From: Thermoplasmatota archaeon
GTDB lineage: Archaea > Thermoplasmatota > Thermoplasmata > Thermoplasmatales > Thermoplasmataceae
Length of the DNA stretch: 13,297 bases
Direction of reading: 5' to 3'
Assembly (NCBI GenBank): GCA_023379355.1
Contig: JAMCUD010000003.1
Coordinates: 1 to 13,297 of the forward strand
Positions 13,096 to 13,297 of the stretch are shown here, in pieces (within the stretch, counting starts at the first letter, position 1; each line of letters starts with the position of its first letter). The position numbers and the translations under genes were made by a program. The notes below the pieces were generated by a model. That model saw nothing but the letters and a program-made list of their open reading frames with translations, ran no database searches and was not told where the DNA came from.

Positions 13096-13297
13096 TGATA
13101 GATGAACACGATCTGATGGAGTTATCTGGTAAATTCAGAGATATCAGACAGTTGGAAAGAGACTATCTTCTAATATTACTCCTCCACGAAATATATTACG
13201 TTTTCACAAACGATTTGATTTTCAAGGGTGGTACAGCACTGAAGTATTTTTTCAACCTAAACAGGTTTTCTGAAAATCTGGATTTCTCCTTTACGGG
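13095..13297 (+). CDS. AbiEii-type nucleotidyltransferase toxin, 3'-truncated by window edge
   Basis: Only the first 67 codons are in the window; the full family is about 250-300 residues. After a helical N-terminus (DLMELSGKFRDIRQLERDYL) comes the strand DLIFKGGTALKYFFNL, the Gly-Gly-Thr motif of the DNA polymerase beta-like nucleotidyltransferase fold, and then NRFSENLDFSF, where the family normally has 'RFSeDlDf'. The first metal-binding Asp therefore reads Asn here; the second Asp is present. AbiEii-type toxins such as the mycobacterial MenT enzymes transfer nucleotides to tRNA, which stops growth. The start ATG shares one base with the antitoxin stop, which fits a bicistronic toxin-antitoxin unit. 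Whether the rest of the gene is intact cannot be seen. Confidence 0.82.
   Translation, partial: MIDEHDLMELSGKFRDIRQLERDYLLILLLHEIYYVFTNDLIFKGGTALKYFFNLNRFSENLDFSFT

Noticed and set aside
1..13297. CRISPR array, tRNA or rRNA genes
   Set aside because: No regularly spaced repeats and no tRNA-like cloverleaf or rRNA stretch were seen in any spacer.

Overview
The window looks like chromosome from a thermoacidophilic archaeon of the Thermoplasmata (the Ferroplasma / Cuniculiplasma / Thermoplasma neighbourhood). This rests on several things seen in the sequence: AT-rich intergenic spacers, arginine written mostly as AGG/AGA and isoleucine often as ATA, and TATA-like boxes about 24-31 nt upstream of start codons with little or no Shine-Dalgarno sequence (leaderless transcription). 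T-runs stand in for hairpin terminators, and the protein set includes an archaeal ACT-domain regulator and an IS110-family remnant. The genus is inference.

Layout. (1) 1-1656: the 3' three quarters of a glycerol kinase gene (glpK), then a CoxG-like SRPBCC protein behind its own TATA box. (2) 1653-4582: a drug-exporter module. A 14-TM DHA2 (EmrB/QacA-type) MFS transporter and a MarR regulator overlap on the minus strand. They diverge from a small exported protein packed with N-glycosylation sequons, and a perfect 16-bp palindrome lies in the shared promoter region. (3) 4709-8308: two transport units on the plus strand. The first is a PHS-family MFS transporter that keeps the full set of phosphate-site residues. 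The second is an APC-superfamily amino acid permease, with a 17-bp palindrome on its promoter, followed directly by an 80-residue PH/GRAM-like protein. (4) 8398-11654: an arginine block. An HTH + ACT-domain regulator (COG2150-like) diverges from argG-argH, the last two steps of arginine synthesis, and the two genes overlap by 8 nt. (5) 11664-13297: an accessory tail. A frameshifted, 5'-truncated IS110 transposase remnant starts about 10 nt after argH. It is followed by an AbiE-type (type IV) toxin-antitoxin operon: a complete antitoxin and the first 67 codons of the nucleotidyltransferase toxin, cut by the window edge.

How the genes work together. The MFS/MarR pair looks like a self-regulated efflux operon, and the MarR protein is the natural candidate to bind the palindrome between the divergent promoters. 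The amino acid permease and the ACT-domain regulator beside argGH suggest local control of amino acid (perhaps arginine) supply, but nothing in the sequence proves which ligand is sensed. The IS110 debris and the toxin-antitoxin pair mark the end of the conserved metabolic block and the start of a variable region.

No rRNA, tRNA, CRISPR array or replication origin was recognised. I see no clearly new multi-gene system. The best candidates for something undescribed are the sequon-rich exported protein divergent from the efflux pump and the PH-like protein tied to the amino acid permease.
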